From Enterovirga rhinocerotis (GTDB lineage Bacteria > Pseudomonadota > Alphaproteobacteria > Rhizobiales > Beijerinckiaceae), in assembly GCF_004363955.1 (NCBI RefSeq), contig NZ_SNZR01000013.1, positions 186,001 through 250,000 of the forward strand: a DNA stretch of 64,000 nucleotides, read 5' to 3'. Positions 1 to 9,824 of this stretch are shown here, piece by piece. The first letter of the stretch is position 1. The number at the start of each line of letters is the position of its first letter. The position numbers and the translations under genes are program-made. The notes beneath the pieces are model-generated. The model had not been told where the DNA came from and searched no databases. It was given only the letters and a program-made list of their open reading frames with translations.

Positions 1-291
1 ATGCTCTCGATCGGCCGTGCCCTCGTGACGGGGCCGAAGGTGCTGCTTCTCGACGAGCCGACCGAGGGCCTCGCCCCCGTCATCGTCGACCGGCTCGTCG
101 ACTTGATCCGCGATCTCAAGGCCTCGGGCCTCTCGATGCTGCTCGTCGAGCAGAACCTCGACGTCTGCATGGCCGTGGCCGACCGGCTGCTCATCATCGA
201 CGGCGGCACGATCGTCTGGGAGGGCAGCGGTGCGGAACTGGCGGCTGCCGAGGAGGTCCGCGGCCGCCATCTCACGCTCGAACACGCCTGA
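1..291 (+). CDS. Branched-chain amino acid-type ABC transporter ATP-binding protein, LivF family (3' part)
   Basis: Only the last 96 codons are present; the gene begins before the window and the ATG at base 1 is probably internal. The fragment holds the Walker B motif LLLDEPTEGLAP at about residues 16-27, the H-loop region LLVEQN, and the short C-terminus typical of LivF. The EQN in place of the usual switch-region histidine is normal for LivF/LivG proteins. LivF energises uptake of branched-chain amino acids or, in some paralogues, aromatic or amide substrates. The convergent paaG-paaI pair downstream raises the possibility of an aromatic-acid transporter, but this is inference. Confidence 0.9.
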   Translation: MLSIGRALVTGPKVLLLDEPTEGLAPVIVDRLVDLIRDLKASGLSMLLVEQNLDVCMAVADRLLIIDGGTIVWEGSGAELAAAEEVRGRHLTLEHA

Positions 292-314
292 GGCGCGGTC
301 CGCGCCTCGGCGGG

Positions 315-767
315 TCAGACCCAGCGGCCCCCGACGGTGCGCGAATGGCCGCGGAACTCGGCGATGGTCTCCTCGCCGACCGAGACGTTGATGTCGTAGA
401 TCCCCGAGCGGCCTTCCTGGAAGACCTCGTGGGCCGTCGCCACGAGACGCTCTCCGAGGCGTCCGGGCTTGAGGAAGCTGACCTGGCAATGCTGGGCGAC
501 CGTCTTCTCGCCGCGCGAGTTGCAGGCGAAGGCGAAGGCGGAATCGGCCAGCAGGAAGATGAACCCGCCATGTGCGAGGCCGTGGCCGTTCGTCATGGCC
601 TCGGTGATCGTCATGGCCATGGTCGCATAGCCGGGACCGACATCGAGGAGCTGCATGCCGAGCCCCGCGCTCGCCTTGTCGCCGGCCCACATCGCATCGG
701 CCGAGGCGCGCGCGATCTCGTCGGCATCCGGCCCGTCCGCATCGTGATCCGGGAGGTCTTCGCTCAT
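315..767 (-). CDS. paaI: Hydroxyphenylacetyl-CoA thioesterase, PaaI family
   Basis: A 150-residue hotdog-fold thioesterase. The motif GHGLAHGGFIFLLADSAFAF at about residues 63-82 is the PaaI active-site signature (HGG followed by an acidic residue in the long helix). PaaI hydrolyses stalled ring-hydroxylated phenylacetyl-CoA intermediates and so rescues free CoA during phenylacetate breakdown. The ATG overlaps the paaG stop as ATGA, which fixes the start and indicates translational coupling. The length is normal for the family. No other paa genes are visible, so the main catabolic operon, if present, lies elsewhere. Confidence 0.88.
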   Translation of the reverse strand: MSEDLPDHDADGPDADEIARASADAMWAGDKASAGLGMQLLDVGPGYATMAMTITEAMTNGHGLAHGGFIFLLADSAFAFACNSRGEKTVAQHCQVSFLKPGRLGERLVATAHEVFQEGRSGIYDINVSVGEETIAEFRGHSRTVGGRWV

Positions 768-1540
768 GACGGGCGTCCTGTGAAGCGGGCCGGACGCTTC
801 TCCATGAAGGCCTGTACGCCTTCGCGGAAATCCGGCAGCGCGCCGGCGACCTTCTGAAGGTCGCGCTCGAGATCGAGCTGCGCATCGAGGGTGTTCGCGG
901 CGGAGCCGTCGAAGGCGCGCTTGATCAGCGCCAGCGCCGCCGTCGGCTGGGTCGCGAGATGGGCGGCCAGCGCCTCGGCTTCGACCGGGAGGGCGGCATC
1001 GTCGACCGCCTTCCAGATCATGCCCCAGTCGGCCGCCTTGTCGGCGCCGACGGCCTCGCCCGTCAGGGCGAGGGCCCTCGCCCGCGCCTCGCCGACGAGC
1101 CGCGGCAGGAACCAGGTCCCGCCCGAATCCGGGACGAGGGCGATCTTGGCGAAGGCCTGGATGAACTTCGCGGAGCGTGCCGCCAGCACGATGTCGCAGG
1201 CGAGTGCGATATTGGCCCCGGCCCCGGCCGCGACGCCGTTGACGGCGGCGATCACGGGCTTCGGCATCGCGCGGATGCGCCGGACGAGGGGGTTGTAGAA
1301 GCGCTCGAGGGTCTGGTCGAGCTCGGTATCCGTCCCGACGGCCTCGAGGTCCTGGCCGGCGCAGAAGCCGCGGCCCGCTCCCGTCAGGACGATGGCGCGG
1401 CAATCCTCTTCGGAACCGAGGCGGTCCAGGGCCTCGGCGAGGGCGCGGTGCATGTCCGGGTTGAAGGCGTTCAGCCGGTCGGGACGGTTGAGCGTGACGA
1501 TGCTCCAGCCCCCTCTGTTCTCGACCAGGATCGGGTCCAC
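764..1540 (-). CDS. paaG: Enoyl-CoA hydratase/isomerase, PaaG type (phenylacetate pathway)
   Basis: A 258-residue crotonase-fold protein. NGVAAGAGANIALACDIVLA forms the oxyanion-hole region and IALVPDSGGTWFLPRLVG carries the conserved PDSGG typical of PaaG. PaaG isomerises ring-1,2-epoxyphenylacetyl-CoA to the oxepin form and acts again later in the pathway. The chosen GTG start has GGAG about 7 bases upstream and gives the usual family length; an open frame continues further upstream but looks non-coding. The gene is coupled to paaI by a 4-base overlap. A general enoyl-CoA hydratase is the alternative, but the PaaI neighbour favours PaaG. Confidence 0.85.
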   Translation of the reverse strand: MDPILVENRGGWSIVTLNRPDRLNAFNPDMHRALAEALDRLGSEEDCRAIVLTGAGRGFCAGQDLEAVGTDTELDQTLERFYNPLVRRIRAMPKPVIAAVNGVAAGAGANIALACDIVLAARSAKFIQAFAKIALVPDSGGTWFLPRLVGEARARALALTGEAVGADKAADWGMIWKAVDDAALPVEAEALAAHLATQPTAALALIKRAFDGSAANTLDAQLDLERDLQKVAGALPDFREGVQAFMEKRPARFTGRPS

Positions 1541-1815
1541 GGGCGTCTCCGTTTCCTCTGGGATCCGCGCCTCCTCGTGGAGCGGTGCGGTTCGGCGCCC
1601 TGCTTTAGAGCATGCCACGGCAAAGCGGTATCCGGCCGACCGATCGCCCGTGCCGGCGCGGGTCGTCCGATGAGGCGACCGGGTGTGGAAAAGAGGTCAC
1701 ATGATGCGACCGATCATCTCGCCGCCACGCGCAGGGCGCTGATCGACCGAGGGACTGTCGCATCCGGGAACGAAACTGGCATAAGAAGTCCGCTATCAGA
1801 CGGGACCGCCTTTCC
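1541..1815. promoter_or_regulatory. Divergent intergenic region between paaG and the export operon
   Basis: These 275 bases separate paaG (leftward) from the HlyD-type gene (rightward) and must carry both promoters. I see no convincing sigma-70 boxes or strong palindrome, and no small gene with a plausible ribosome binding site. Confidence 0.4.
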
Positions 1816-2817
1816 ATGCGATTGATCCGAGTGAGCCTTGTCGCCGTCGCGCTTTGCGCCGTGGTGTCGCCGCCGGCCGTGGCACAGTCGCGCGTGAAGG
1901 CGCTGATCGACCGGCTGCGCGGCGATGCGATGCCGCAAGGGGTGGTCAAAACGAACGGCCGCATCGAGGCGACCCAGATCGACGTCTCCTCGAAATATCC
2001 GGGCCGCCTCGCGGAGGTGACGGTCAAGGAAGGCGACGAGGTCACGGCCGGTCAGGTCGTCGCCCGGATCGCCTCTCCGGAATACGAGGCCCAGCTGCGG
2101 GCCGCCCAGGCGCAGGTCCTGCGGGCGCGGCAGGCGCTGGCGGAGGCCGAAGCCCTCATCGCCCAGCGCAAGAGCGACCAGACCCTGGCGCGCACCGACG
2201 CCGAACGCGGCGCCCAGCTCGTCGAGAAGGGCTATCTGAGCAAGCAGGTCTACGATCAGCGCGTGGCGAAGGCCGACGCCGCCGACGCGGCCTTGCGGGC
2301 CTCGGAGGCGCAGCGCGATCAGGCGCAGTTCGCCATCCGCGCGTCGGAGGCCGATGCCGAGCAGATCAAGGCGATCCTGGTCGATCTCGTCCTCGTCGCG
2401 CCCCGCAGCGGGCGGGTCCAGTACCAGCTCGCCCGCGCCGGCGAGGTGGTCGGAGCGGGCTCGCGCGTGCTCACGATCCTCGATCTGTCCGATGTCTACA
2501 TGACGATCTACCTGCCCGCCGGCCAGGCGGGGCAGCTCGCGCTCGGCGACGAGGCGCGGATCATCCTCGATCCGGTTCCCCAATTCGTGATCCCCGCGAG
2601 CGTCAGCTTCGTCGCCGCCGACGCCCAGTTCACGCCGAAGACCGTCGAGACCGCCGAGGAGCGCGAGAAGCTCGTCTTCCGCATCAAGCTGCAGGTCGAT
2701 CGCGACCTGCTCGCCAAATATCATCGCCATGTGAAGACCGGCGTGCGCGGGCTCGGCTTCGTGCGCACCGCACCCGACGTCGCGTGGCCGCCGACGCTGG
2801 CCGTCAAGCTTCCGTGA
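1816..2817 (+). CDS. HlyD/YhiI-type membrane fusion protein (export adaptor)
   Basis: A 333-residue periplasmic adaptor. It starts with a Sec-type signal or anchor (residues 1-23, ending AVAQS), then a biotinyl-lipoyl half-motif ([11 protein letters not shown]-like region, [20 protein letters not shown]), a long alanine/glutamine-rich coiled hairpin at about residues 95-190, the second lipoyl half ([20 protein letters not shown]) and a beta-barrel domain. It resembles E. coli YhiI, which sits with RbbA and YhhJ exactly as here. It would link the inner-membrane ABC exporter to an outer-membrane channel; no TolC gene is adjacent. The downstream gene begins within a few bases, so the three are one operon. 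Confidence 0.85.
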   Translation: MRLIRVSLVAVALCAVVSPPAVAQSRVKALIDRLRGDAMPQGVVKTNGRIEATQIDVSSKYPGRLAEVTVKEGDEVTAGQVVARIASPEYEAQLRAAQAQVLRARQALAEAEALIAQRKSDQTLARTDAERGAQLVEKGYLSKQVYDQRVAKADAADAALRASEAQRDQAQFAIRASEADAEQIKAILVDLVLVAPRSGRVQYQLARAGEVVGAGSRVLTILDLSDVYMTIYLPAGQAGQLALGDEARIILDPVPQFVIPASVSFVAADAQFTPKTVETAEEREKLVFRIKLQVDRDLLAKYHRHVKTGVRGLGFVRTAPDVAWPPTLAVKLP

Positions 2818-2822
2818 CCGAC

Positions 2823-5561
2823 ATGGAGCCCGTTGCCCGGCTCGCGGCGGTGACGCACCGCTACGGCCGCAGCCTCGCTCTCGACGACCTGACCCTCGAC
2901 ATCCCCGCCGGCCGCATGATCGGCGTGATCGGGCCGGACGGGGTCGGGAAATCGACCTTGCTCGCGCTGGTTGCGGGGGTGCGGATCATCCAGACGGGCA
3001 TCGTCCGGGTTCTCGGTGCCGACATGGCCGTCACGACCGAGCGCGAGGAGCAGCGCGGGCGCATCGCCTATATGCCCCAGGGGCTCGGGCGCAATCTCTA
3101 CCCGACGCTGAGCGTCTTCGAGAATATCGATTTCCATGCCCGCCTGTTCGGGCAGGGCGCGGCCGAGCGCCGGCACCGCATCGACGAGCTGCTGCGGGCG
3201 ACGGGCCTCGACGGCTTCGAGGCTCGGCCTGCGGCGAAGCTCTCGGGCGGCATGAAGCAGAAGCTGAGCCTCTGCTGCGCCCTGATCCACGACCCCGATC
3301 TGCTCGTGCTCGACGAGCCGACGACCGGCGTCGATCCCCTGTCTCGCGGCCAGTTCTGGGACCTGATCGACTCCATCCGCGCGCGCCGGCCGACCATGAG
3401 CGTCATCGTGGCGACGGCCTATATGGAGGAGGCGGCGCGGTTCGACTGGCTGGTCGCGATGGATGACGGCCGGGCCATCGCGACGGGCACGGCTGCCGAG
3501 CTCCGCGAGAAGACCGGCGAGGCCGATCTCGACGACGCCTTCGTCGCCCTGCTGCCGGAGGCGAAGCGGGCGGCCCACCGCAAGGTCGAGCTCAGGCCCC
3601 GAACGGAGAGCGCCGACGAGACGCCCGCCATCGAGGCGGAGGGGCTGACGCGGCGCTTCGGCGATTTCGTCGCGGTCGACCATGTCAGCTTCCGCATCGG
3701 CCGGGGCGAGATCTTCGGCTTCCTCGGCTCGAACGGCTGCGGCAAGTCGACGACGATGAAGATGCTGACCGGGCTCCTGCCGGCGAGCAGCGGCACGGCG
3801 AAGCTGTTCGGGCAGCCGATGGGCGGGGACGACATGGAGACCCGGCGCAACGTCGGCTACATGTCGCAATCCTTCTCGCTCTACAGCGAGCTGACGGTGC
3901 GGCAGAACCTCGATCTGCACGCCGCGCTCTATCACCTGCCCGCCGCCGAGATCCCGACGCGGATCGCCGAGCTGCTGACGCGGTTCGACCTCGCGGACGT
4001 CGCCGACGAGCGGCCCGAGAGCCTGCCGCTCGGCATCCGCCAGCGGCTGCAACTCGCCGTCGCGGTCCTGCACCGGCCGGCGATGCTGATCCTCGACGAG
4101 CCGACCTCGGGCGTCGACCCGGTCGCGCGCGACGCCTTCTGGCGCACGCTGATCGACCTCTCGCGCGACGATGGCGTCACCATCTTCCTGTCGACGCATT
4201 TCATGAACGAGGCGGAGCGCTGCGACCGCATCTCGTTCATGCATGCGGGCAAGGTGCTCGCGGTCGGCACGCCGCAGGAACTCGTGCGGCAACGCGGTTC
4301 GGCGACGCTGGAGGAGGCCTTCATCTCCTACCTCAAGGAGGCCGCGGGGATGGACGATGCCGCACCCGCGCCCGCGCCGGAGGGCGGCGCCGAGACGCTC
4401 GTCCCCTCGGAGCAGCCCCTCCCGTCGGCGCGCCGCTTCGATCCGCGCCGGCTCTGGGCCTGCACGCGCCGCGAGACGATGGAGCTGCTGCGCGACCCCA
4501 TTCGCCTCGCCTTCGCCTTCCTCGGGCCTCTTCTCCTGATGCTGGCCTTCGGCTTCGGCATCTCCTTCGACGTCGAGAACCTGAAATTCGCGGCCTACGA
4601 CCAGGACAACACGCCCGAGAGCCGCCAATTGGTCGAGGCCTTCTCCAGCTCCCGCTACTTCGACGAGCGGCCGCCGATCCGCTCCCCCGCCGAACTCGAA
4701 GAGCGCCTCAAGAGCGGCGAATTGCAGCTCGCCATCGAGATCCCGCCCTCCTTCGGCCATGACCTCATGGCCGGGCGCGTGCCCGAGCTGTCGGTCTCGC
4801 TCGACGGTGCCATGCCCTTCCGCGCCGAGACCACGCGCGGCTACGTCACGGGTCTCGCGACCCAGTATGCGCGCGACCTCTCCGCGTCGAGCGCCGCGTC
4901 GAGCCACGCGCCGACCGCCGCCGCGATCGAGACCCGCTTCCGCTACAATCAGGCCTTCAAGAGCGTGAACGCCATGGTTCCGAGCGTGATCATGCTGATG
5001 CTGATCCTGATCCCGGCCATCATGTCCGCGATCGGCGTGGTGCGGGAAAAGGAGACGGGCTCGATCGCCAATTTCCGCTCGACCCCGATCAGCCGCTTCG
5101 AATTCCTGTTCGGCAAGCAACTGCCCTACATCGCCATCGCCATGGCGAATTTCGTCATGCTCGCGCTGATCGCCCTGTTCGTCTTCGACGTGCCGATCAA
5201 GGGCCCGGCCTGGGTGCTGTTCGTGGCGACGCTCTTCTACGTCGCGGCGACGACCGGGTTCGGGCAGCTCGTCTCGAGCTTCACCCGCACGCAGGTCTCG
5301 GCGGTCTTCGCCACCGCGATCCTGTCGGTCGTCCCGGCCGTGAACTTCTCGGGCCTGATGGCGCCCGTCTCGTCCCTGTCCGGAGGGGCGCGGCTGATCG
5401 GCCTCAGCATGCCGCCCGCCTGGTACCAGCCGGTCAGCGTCGGCGTCTTCACCAAGGGGCTCGGCTTCCCGGAGCTTTGGCTCAACCTCGCCGCGCTGGC
5501 GGGGTTCTTCCTGCTCTTCCTCGTCGCCGCCCAATTCACCCTGCGCAAGCAGGAGGCCTGA
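2823..5561 (+). CDS. ABC exporter with two ATPase domains and a membrane domain, RbbA family
   Basis: A 912-residue fusion close in length to E. coli RbbA. The first nucleotide-binding domain has Walker [10 protein letters not shown] at about residues 37-45, signature LSGGMKQK and Walker [14 protein letters not shown]. The second has [10 protein letters not shown] at about 302-311 and Walker [13 protein letters not shown], but its signature is degenerate (LPLGIRQR), as in RbbA relatives. An ABC-2 permease domain follows from about residue 550, with six hydrophobic segments near the C-terminus. Despite the family name (ribosome-associated ATPase), the context indicates drug or small-molecule export. 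A GTG at 2814, overlapping the upstream stop as GTGA, is an alternative in-frame start. Confidence 0.88.
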   Translation: MEPVARLAAVTHRYGRSLALDDLTLDIPAGRMIGVIGPDGVGKSTLLALVAGVRIIQTGIVRVLGADMAVTTEREEQRGRIAYMPQGLGRNLYPTLSVFENIDFHARLFGQGAAERRHRIDELLRATGLDGFEARPAAKLSGGMKQKLSLCCALIHDPDLLVLDEPTTGVDPLSRGQFWDLIDSIRARRPTMSVIVATAYMEEAARFDWLVAMDDGRAIATGTAAELREKTGEADLDDAFVALLPEAKRAAHRKVELRPRTESADETPAIEAEGLTRRFGDFVAVDHVSFRIGRGEIFGFLGSNGCGKSTTMKMLTGLLPASSGTAKLFGQPMGGDDMETRRNVGYMSQSFSLYSELTVRQNLDLHAALYHLPAAEIPTRIAELLTRFDLADVADERPESLPLGIRQRLQLAVAVLHRPAMLILDEPTSGVDPVARDAFWRTLIDLSRDDGVTIFLSTHFMNEAERCDRISFMHAGKVLAVGTPQELVRQRGSATLEEAFISYLKEAAGMDDAAPAPAPEGGAETLVPSEQPLPSARRFDPRRLWACTRRETMELLRDPIRLAFAFLGPLLLMLAFGFGISFDVENLKFAAYDQDNTPESRQLVEAFSSSRYFDERPPIRSPAELEERLKSGELQLAIEIPPSFGHDLMAGRVPELSVSLDGAMPFRAETTRGYVTGLATQYARDLSASSAASSHAPTAAAIETRFRYNQAFKSVNAMVPSVIMLMLILIPAIMSAIGVVREKETGSIANFRSTPISRFEFLFGKQLPYIAIAMANFVMLALIALFVFDVPIKGPAWVLFVATLFYVAATTGFGQLVSSFTRTQVSAVFATAILSVVPAVNFSGLMAPVSSLSGGARLIGLSMPPAWYQPVSVGVFTKGLGFPELWLNLAALAGFFLLFLVAAQFTLRKQEA

Positions 5562-5562
5562 G

Positions 5563-6696
5563 ATGCGCGCGCTCGCCATCCATCTCAAGAACGTCGCCCG
5601 GCTGGCGGTCAAGGAACTGCGCAGCATCCGGGCCGACCGGATGATGATGATCCTGGTCGCCTACACGTTCACGGTCGCCGTCTATACGGTCGCGACCGGA
5701 GCCAAGCTCGAGGCGCGCGACCTGACGATCGGCATCGTCGACGAGGACGAATCCGATTTCGCGCGTCGGCTGACCGATGCCTTCGGCCCGCCGCTCTTCA
5801 AGACCGTGGACCGGATCTCGGCGCGCGAGATCGATTCCGCGATGGATTCCGGTCGCCTCGTCTTCGTTCTCGAGATCCCGCCGAAATTCGAGGCCGATCT
5901 CCTGGCGGGCCGGCAGACCGGCCTGCAGCTCAGCGTCGACGCGACCGCCATGACCCAGGCCGGCAACGGCTCGGTCTATATCCAGGAGATCATCGCCCGC
6001 GAGATCGCCAATCTGAAGGCCGGCCGGGAGACGACGACCGCGCTGCCGATCAACCTCGTCGTGCGCGCCCGCTTCAACCCCAATCTCGATTCGAGCTGGT
6101 TCAGCTCGGTCATGCAGATCCTGAACAACATCACGCTGCTCACGATCGTCCTGACCGGGGCTGCGCTGATCCGCGAGCGGGAGCAGGGCACGGTCGAGCA
6201 CCTCCTCGTGATGCCCGTGACGCCGGTCGAGATCATGCTCGCCAAGATGATCGCCAATGCCGGGGTCATCCTCGTCGCCGCGATGGTCTCGCTCGTGGTC
6301 ATCGTGGAATGGGCGCTCGGCGTGCCGGTCGCCGGCTCGCTGCTTCTCTTCGCGACGGGGGCTGCGATCTACGCCTTCTCGGTCGCGGCCCTCGGCATCC
6401 TGCTCGGCACGCTCGCGACGACGATGGGCCAGTTCGGCCTCCTCGCCATCCCGGTCTTCGTCGTCACCCAGCTCCTCTCGGGGGCGACGACGCCGATGGA
6501 GAGCATGCCCGTCTGGCTGCAATGGGGGATGCGGATCTTCAGCCCGACGCCGCATTTCGTCGCCTTCTCCCAGGGCGTGCTCTATCGCGGTGCCGGCCTC
6601 GGTGCCGTGTGGACGGACCTCGCCCAGGTCATCGCCATCGGCGCGGCCTATTTCGCCATCGCGCTCAGCCGGTTCCGGAAGGTGATCTTCTCGTGA
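5563..6696 (+). CDS. ABC-2 type transporter permease, YhhJ family
   Basis: A 377-residue inner-membrane permease. One transmembrane segment near residues 27-45 is followed by a large periplasmic loop of about 130 residues, then five hydrophobic segments, including the conserved region IREREQGTVEHLLVMPVTP characteristic of ABC-2 permeases. It would pair with the membrane domain of the preceding RbbA-type protein to form the translocation path. The start is well supported: AGGAGG lies six bases before the ATG and overlaps the end of the upstream gene. It is the last gene of a three-gene export operon; 120 bases with no visible feature follow. Confidence 0.88.
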   Translation: MRALAIHLKNVARLAVKELRSIRADRMMMILVAYTFTVAVYTVATGAKLEARDLTIGIVDEDESDFARRLTDAFGPPLFKTVDRISAREIDSAMDSGRLVFVLEIPPKFEADLLAGRQTGLQLSVDATAMTQAGNGSVYIQEIIAREIANLKAGRETTTALPINLVVRARFNPNLDSSWFSSVMQILNNITLLTIVLTGAALIREREQGTVEHLLVMPVTPVEIMLAKMIANAGVILVAAMVSLVVIVEWALGVPVAGSLLLFATGAAIYAFSVAALGILLGTLATTMGQFGLLAIPVFVVTQLLSGATTPMESMPVWLQWGMRIFSPTPHFVAFSQGVLYRGAGLGAVWTDLAQVIAIGAAYFAIALSRFRKVIFS

Positions 6697-6816
6697 GGGG
6701 CCGCGGCCGCGAGGGCTGCCTATGCGCGGCTGCGTGACCGCGCGGGATCGGAGCGGGCATGAGGGGGCCGGCGTCCCGCTCGCCCGGCTCCTGCGTGCTC
6801 CAGAGACAGAGGCCCG

Positions 6817-8217
6817 ATGACGGATTTCCTGCGCAACCGCACCTTCGAGGATCTGAAGCCCGGCGACGCCGCCTCGATCGCCCGCACGGTCGGGCGGGAC
6901 GACATCGACCTCTTCGCCGCCGTCTCGGGCGATGCGAACCCGGCCCATGTCGATGCGGCCTTCGCCGCGACCGACCTCTTCGGCCACATCGTCGCCCACG
7001 GGATGTGGACCGCGGCCCTCGTCTCGGCCGTCCTCGGCACGCGGCTGCCGGGACCCGGCACGATCTATCTCGGGCAGGATCTGCGCTTCCTGAAGCCGGT
7101 CGCTCCGGGCGACACGGTGACGGCGACCGTCACCGTCCGGGAGAAGCAGGCGAAGCGCCGGGTCGTGCTGGATACGGTCTGCACCAACGGGCGCGGCGAG
7201 GAGGTCCTGCGAGGGACCGCGACCGTCATCGCCCCGGAGCATCCGATCGAATGGCCGGCGACGCGGCTGCCGGACGTGACCCTCCGGCGGCACGACCGCT
7301 ACGAGAGCTTCGTCAAGGGCGCGCGCGACTTGCCGACCGTGCGGGCCGCCATCGTCCATCCCTGCTCCGCCGCCGCGATGAAGGGGGCGATCGAGGCGAT
7401 GGAGGAGGGGCTGCTGGACCCCATCCTGATCGGCCCGGAGCGGAAGATCCGTGCCGCGGCCGAGGCGGCGCAGGTCTCGATCGAGGGCATTCCGATCGAG
7501 CCGGTCGAGCACAGCCACGCCGCCGCCGCGCGGGCGGTGGAACTCGCCGTCGCCGGCAAGGTCTCCGTCCTCGTCAAGGGGAGCCTGCATACGGACGAAC
7601 TGCTCGGCGCCGTGGTCGGTCCCGCTTCGGGCATCCGCACCGACAGGCGCATCAGCCATGTCTACGCGATGGACGTGCCGGCCTACCGCAAGCCCATCAT
7701 CGTCACGGATGCGGCGATCAACATCCTGCCGACGCTCGATCAGAAGCGGGACATCTGCCAGAACGCGGTCGACCTCATGCGGCTCCTCGGCATCGAGGAG
7801 CCGCGCGTCGCGGTGCTGGCAGCGGTCGAGACGGTGAACCCGAAGATGCCGGCGACGCTCGATGCGGCCGCCCTCACGGTGATGGCCGCGCGCGGCCAGA
7901 TCACCGGGGCGCGGGTCGACGGCCCGCTCGCCTTTGACAACGCCATCAGCCCGGATGCCGCCCGCACCAAGGGCATCGTCTCGCCGGTCGCCGGAGAGGC
8001 CGACATCCTGCTCGTGCCCGATCTCGAGGCCGGCAACATGCTGGCGAAGCAGCTGATCTACTTCGCGGGCGCGACGGCGGCGGGCCTCGTCCTCGGCGCG
8101 CGAGTCCCGATCGTCCTGACCAGCCGGGCCGATCCGCTCTCGGCCCGCATCGCCTCGGCGGCCCTCGCCAAGATCGTCGCGAACCGCTCGCCGCTGAAGG
8201 CGGGATCGGCGGCATGA
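6817..8217 (+). CDS. Bifunctional MaoC-like enoyl-CoA hydratase / phosphate acetyl(butyryl)transferase
   Basis: A 466-residue two-domain enzyme. Residues 1 to about 150 form a MaoC/R-hydratase hotdog domain with the D-x5-H-type motif in GDANPAHVDAAFAATDLFGH and IVAHGM. Residues from about 165 to the end form a PTA/PTB domain (GAVVGPASGIRTDRRISHVY, PVAGEADILLVPDLEAGNML). The second domain exchanges acyl groups between CoA and phosphate, and the acyl-phosphate is used by the overlapping acetate kinase. This fusion is common in alphaproteobacteria and is usually paired with ackA. Its physiological acyl chain (acetyl, propionyl or butyryl) cannot be read from sequence. Confidence 0.9.
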   Translation: MTDFLRNRTFEDLKPGDAASIARTVGRDDIDLFAAVSGDANPAHVDAAFAATDLFGHIVAHGMWTAALVSAVLGTRLPGPGTIYLGQDLRFLKPVAPGDTVTATVTVREKQAKRRVVLDTVCTNGRGEEVLRGTATVIAPEHPIEWPATRLPDVTLRRHDRYESFVKGARDLPTVRAAIVHPCSAAAMKGAIEAMEEGLLDPILIGPERKIRAAAEAAQVSIEGIPIEPVEHSHAAAARAVELAVAGKVSVLVKGSLHTDELLGAVVGPASGIRTDRRISHVYAMDVPAYRKPIIVTDAAINILPTLDQKRDICQNAVDLMRLLGIEEPRVAVLAAVETVNPKMPATLDAAALTVMAARGQITGARVDGPLAFDNAISPDAARTKGIVSPVAGEADILLVPDLEAGNMLAKQLIYFAGATAAGLVLGARVPIVLTSRADPLSARIASAALAKIVANRSPLKAGSAA

Positions 8218-9395
8218 GCGGCGATCTCCTCCTGACGTTCAATGCCGGCTCCTCGACGGTCAAGCTCGGCCTCTATCGCGCGCAATCCGGCCGGCCGGTC
8301 CGCGTTGCCCGCGGCATCGTCGATTTCCGGCAGGATCCGCTCACGCTGCGCGTGACCGAAGGCCCCGAGCCGTTCGAGACGACCATCCCCTCGAAGGCCG
8401 ACGCCCTGACGGAGATCCTGGCGGATATCGCGGAGATCCTCGGCCGGCACGTCGATATCGGCCGGCTCGCCGTCGCGGGGCACCGCATCGTCCATGGCGG
8501 CGACCGCTTCGCCGGGCCCGTCCGGCTGGACGAGGAGGCGATCGGCGCGATCGAGGAACTCGTCCCGCTCGCGCCGTTGCACCAGCCGCAGGGGCTGAGG
8601 CTGATCCGTTCGGTCCGGGAGCTCTGGCCGCATCTCGTCCAGACGGCCTCCTTCGACACCGCCTTCCACCGCACGAACAGCGACACCGTCCGGCGCTTCG
8701 CGCTGCCGCGCGCCCTGCACGACGAGGGCATCAAGCGCTACGGCTTCCACGGCCTGTCCTACAAGTACATTGCCGGCGAACTCGCGCGCCGCGCCCCGCC
8801 TCTCGCCCGATCGCGGATCGTCGCCGCCCATCTCGGCAGCGGCGCGAGCCTCTGCGGGATGGCGGACGGCGAGAGCCGCGACACCAGCATGGGTTTCTCG
8901 ACGCTCGACGGCGTGCCGATGGCGACGCGCTGCGGCGCGCTCGATCCGGGCGTCCTGCTCCATCTTCTCGGGGCCGGAGGACGCTCGCTCGCCGAGGTCG
9001 AGGACCTCCTCTATCACCGCTCGGGCCTCCTCGGCCTGTCGGGCATCAGCGCGGATAGCCGCCGATTGCTCGAGAGCGCCGAGCCGGCGGCGAAGGAGGC
9101 GATCGACCTCTTCACCTTGCGCATCGCGGGCGAGGTCGCGCGGCTCGCGGCGACGCTCGGCGGGCTCGACGCCCTCGTCTTCACGGCCGGGATCGGCGAG
9201 CATCAGCCCGCGATCCGTGCCGCGATCTGCGACCGCCTCGCCTGGCTCGGCCTCGATCTCGATCCGCAGGCCAATGCCGGCAACGCACAGACGATCACCC
9301 GGCCGGGCAGCCGGGTCGCGGCCGTCGTGATCCCGACGGACGAGGAGCAGGTGATCGCCGAAGAGGCCTGGACCGCCCTCGGCCACGAGGCCTGA
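8214..9395 (+). CDS. ackA: Acetate/propionate kinase family protein
   Basis: A 393-residue ASKHA-fold kinase with the N-terminal signature LTFNAGSSTVKLGLY, the family motif GHRIVHGGDRF, the substrate region KRYGFHGLSYKYI, and the phosphate-binding loop AAHLGSGASLCGM. It converts acetyl- or propionyl-phosphate and ADP to the acid and ATP. The ATG overlaps the stop of the phosphotransacetylase fusion (ATGA), so the two are translationally coupled and form an acyl-CoA to carboxylate/ATP module. Length is normal for AckA. Confidence 0.92.
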   Translation: MSGDLLLTFNAGSSTVKLGLYRAQSGRPVRVARGIVDFRQDPLTLRVTEGPEPFETTIPSKADALTEILADIAEILGRHVDIGRLAVAGHRIVHGGDRFAGPVRLDEEAIGAIEELVPLAPLHQPQGLRLIRSVRELWPHLVQTASFDTAFHRTNSDTVRRFALPRALHDEGIKRYGFHGLSYKYIAGELARRAPPLARSRIVAAHLGSGASLCGMADGESRDTSMGFSTLDGVPMATRCGALDPGVLLHLLGAGGRSLAEVEDLLYHRSGLLGLSGISADSRRLLESAEPAAKEAIDLFTLRIAGEVARLAATLGGLDALVFTAGIGEHQPAIRAAICDRLAWLGLDLDPQANAGNAQTITRPGSRVAAVVIPTDEEQVIAEEAWTALGHEA

Positions 9396-9417
9396 TCGCG
9401 AGACCTCGGCACCGGCC

Positions 9418-9588
9418 TCAGCGCGGGCGGTTCCAGTGGTTGGGGCTGCCGGGCATCGGCGGCCGGCGGAACGACTCGCGGAACCGCTCCGGATTCCGTG
9501 TCCGCTGGATGCGCCAGGCGACCGCGACGACGGCGACGAAGGCCGTCGCGACCATGCCGACAAAGACGACCATCTCCCAACCGGACAT
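9418..9588 (-). CDS. Small single-pass membrane protein, uncharacterised
   Basis: A 56-codon frame beginning MSGWEMVVFVGMVATAF. One hydrophobic segment of about 18 residues (positions 6-23) is followed by a basic, proline-rich tail (RIQRTRNPERFRESFRRPP) ending SPNHWNRPR. GGGGAA lies about seven bases before the ATG. Hydrophobic-then-basic composition and a clean ribosome binding site argue for a real gene, probably an N-out/C-in inner-membrane peptide. It converges on ackA and diverges from cpoB. I do not recognise a named family. Confidence 0.6.
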   Translation of the reverse strand: MSGWEMVVFVGMVATAFVAVVAVAWRIQRTRNPERFRESFRRPPMPGSPNHWNRPR

Positions 9589-9824
9589 TGCGTGTTCCCC
9601 GGGCCGGTTCGCGCGCCGGTCTCGTTGCGCCGGTCTGCTTTGGCATCCGCGCGGCGTCTCGTCGACTCGCGCGGCGACGCCCTGTCATCCGTGCCGGATC
9701 GTGCTCCGGCGGGTATCGAATCGGGCGTTCCTCCATCAAGTTGACACGATGGTCGGCCACCGTCCGGTTGCATCGGCGGATGTCCGGCCGAGGTGGCCCG
9801 GCGGTTTCGGGCGGAAATGGGAAC
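9589..9824. promoter_or_regulatory. Divergent region upstream of cpoB
   Basis: These 236 bases lie between the leftward small membrane-protein gene and the rightward cpoB-tilS-ftsH genes. A short AT-richer stretch (about 9735-9755, around CATCAAGTTGACACGATGG) includes a TTGACA box at 9741-9746, a good -35 candidate for the rightward unit. No clear -10 follows at the usual distance. Confidence 0.35.

Noticed and set aside
1854-2822. N-terminal extension of the RbbA-type protein over the HlyD gene
   Set aside because: It is the HlyD gene read in another frame; Arg/Gly-rich, no domain.
2721-5627. A 968-codon minus-strand open frame opposite the RbbA-type gene
   Set aside because: No recognisable domain; its composition mirrors the plus-strand codon bias.
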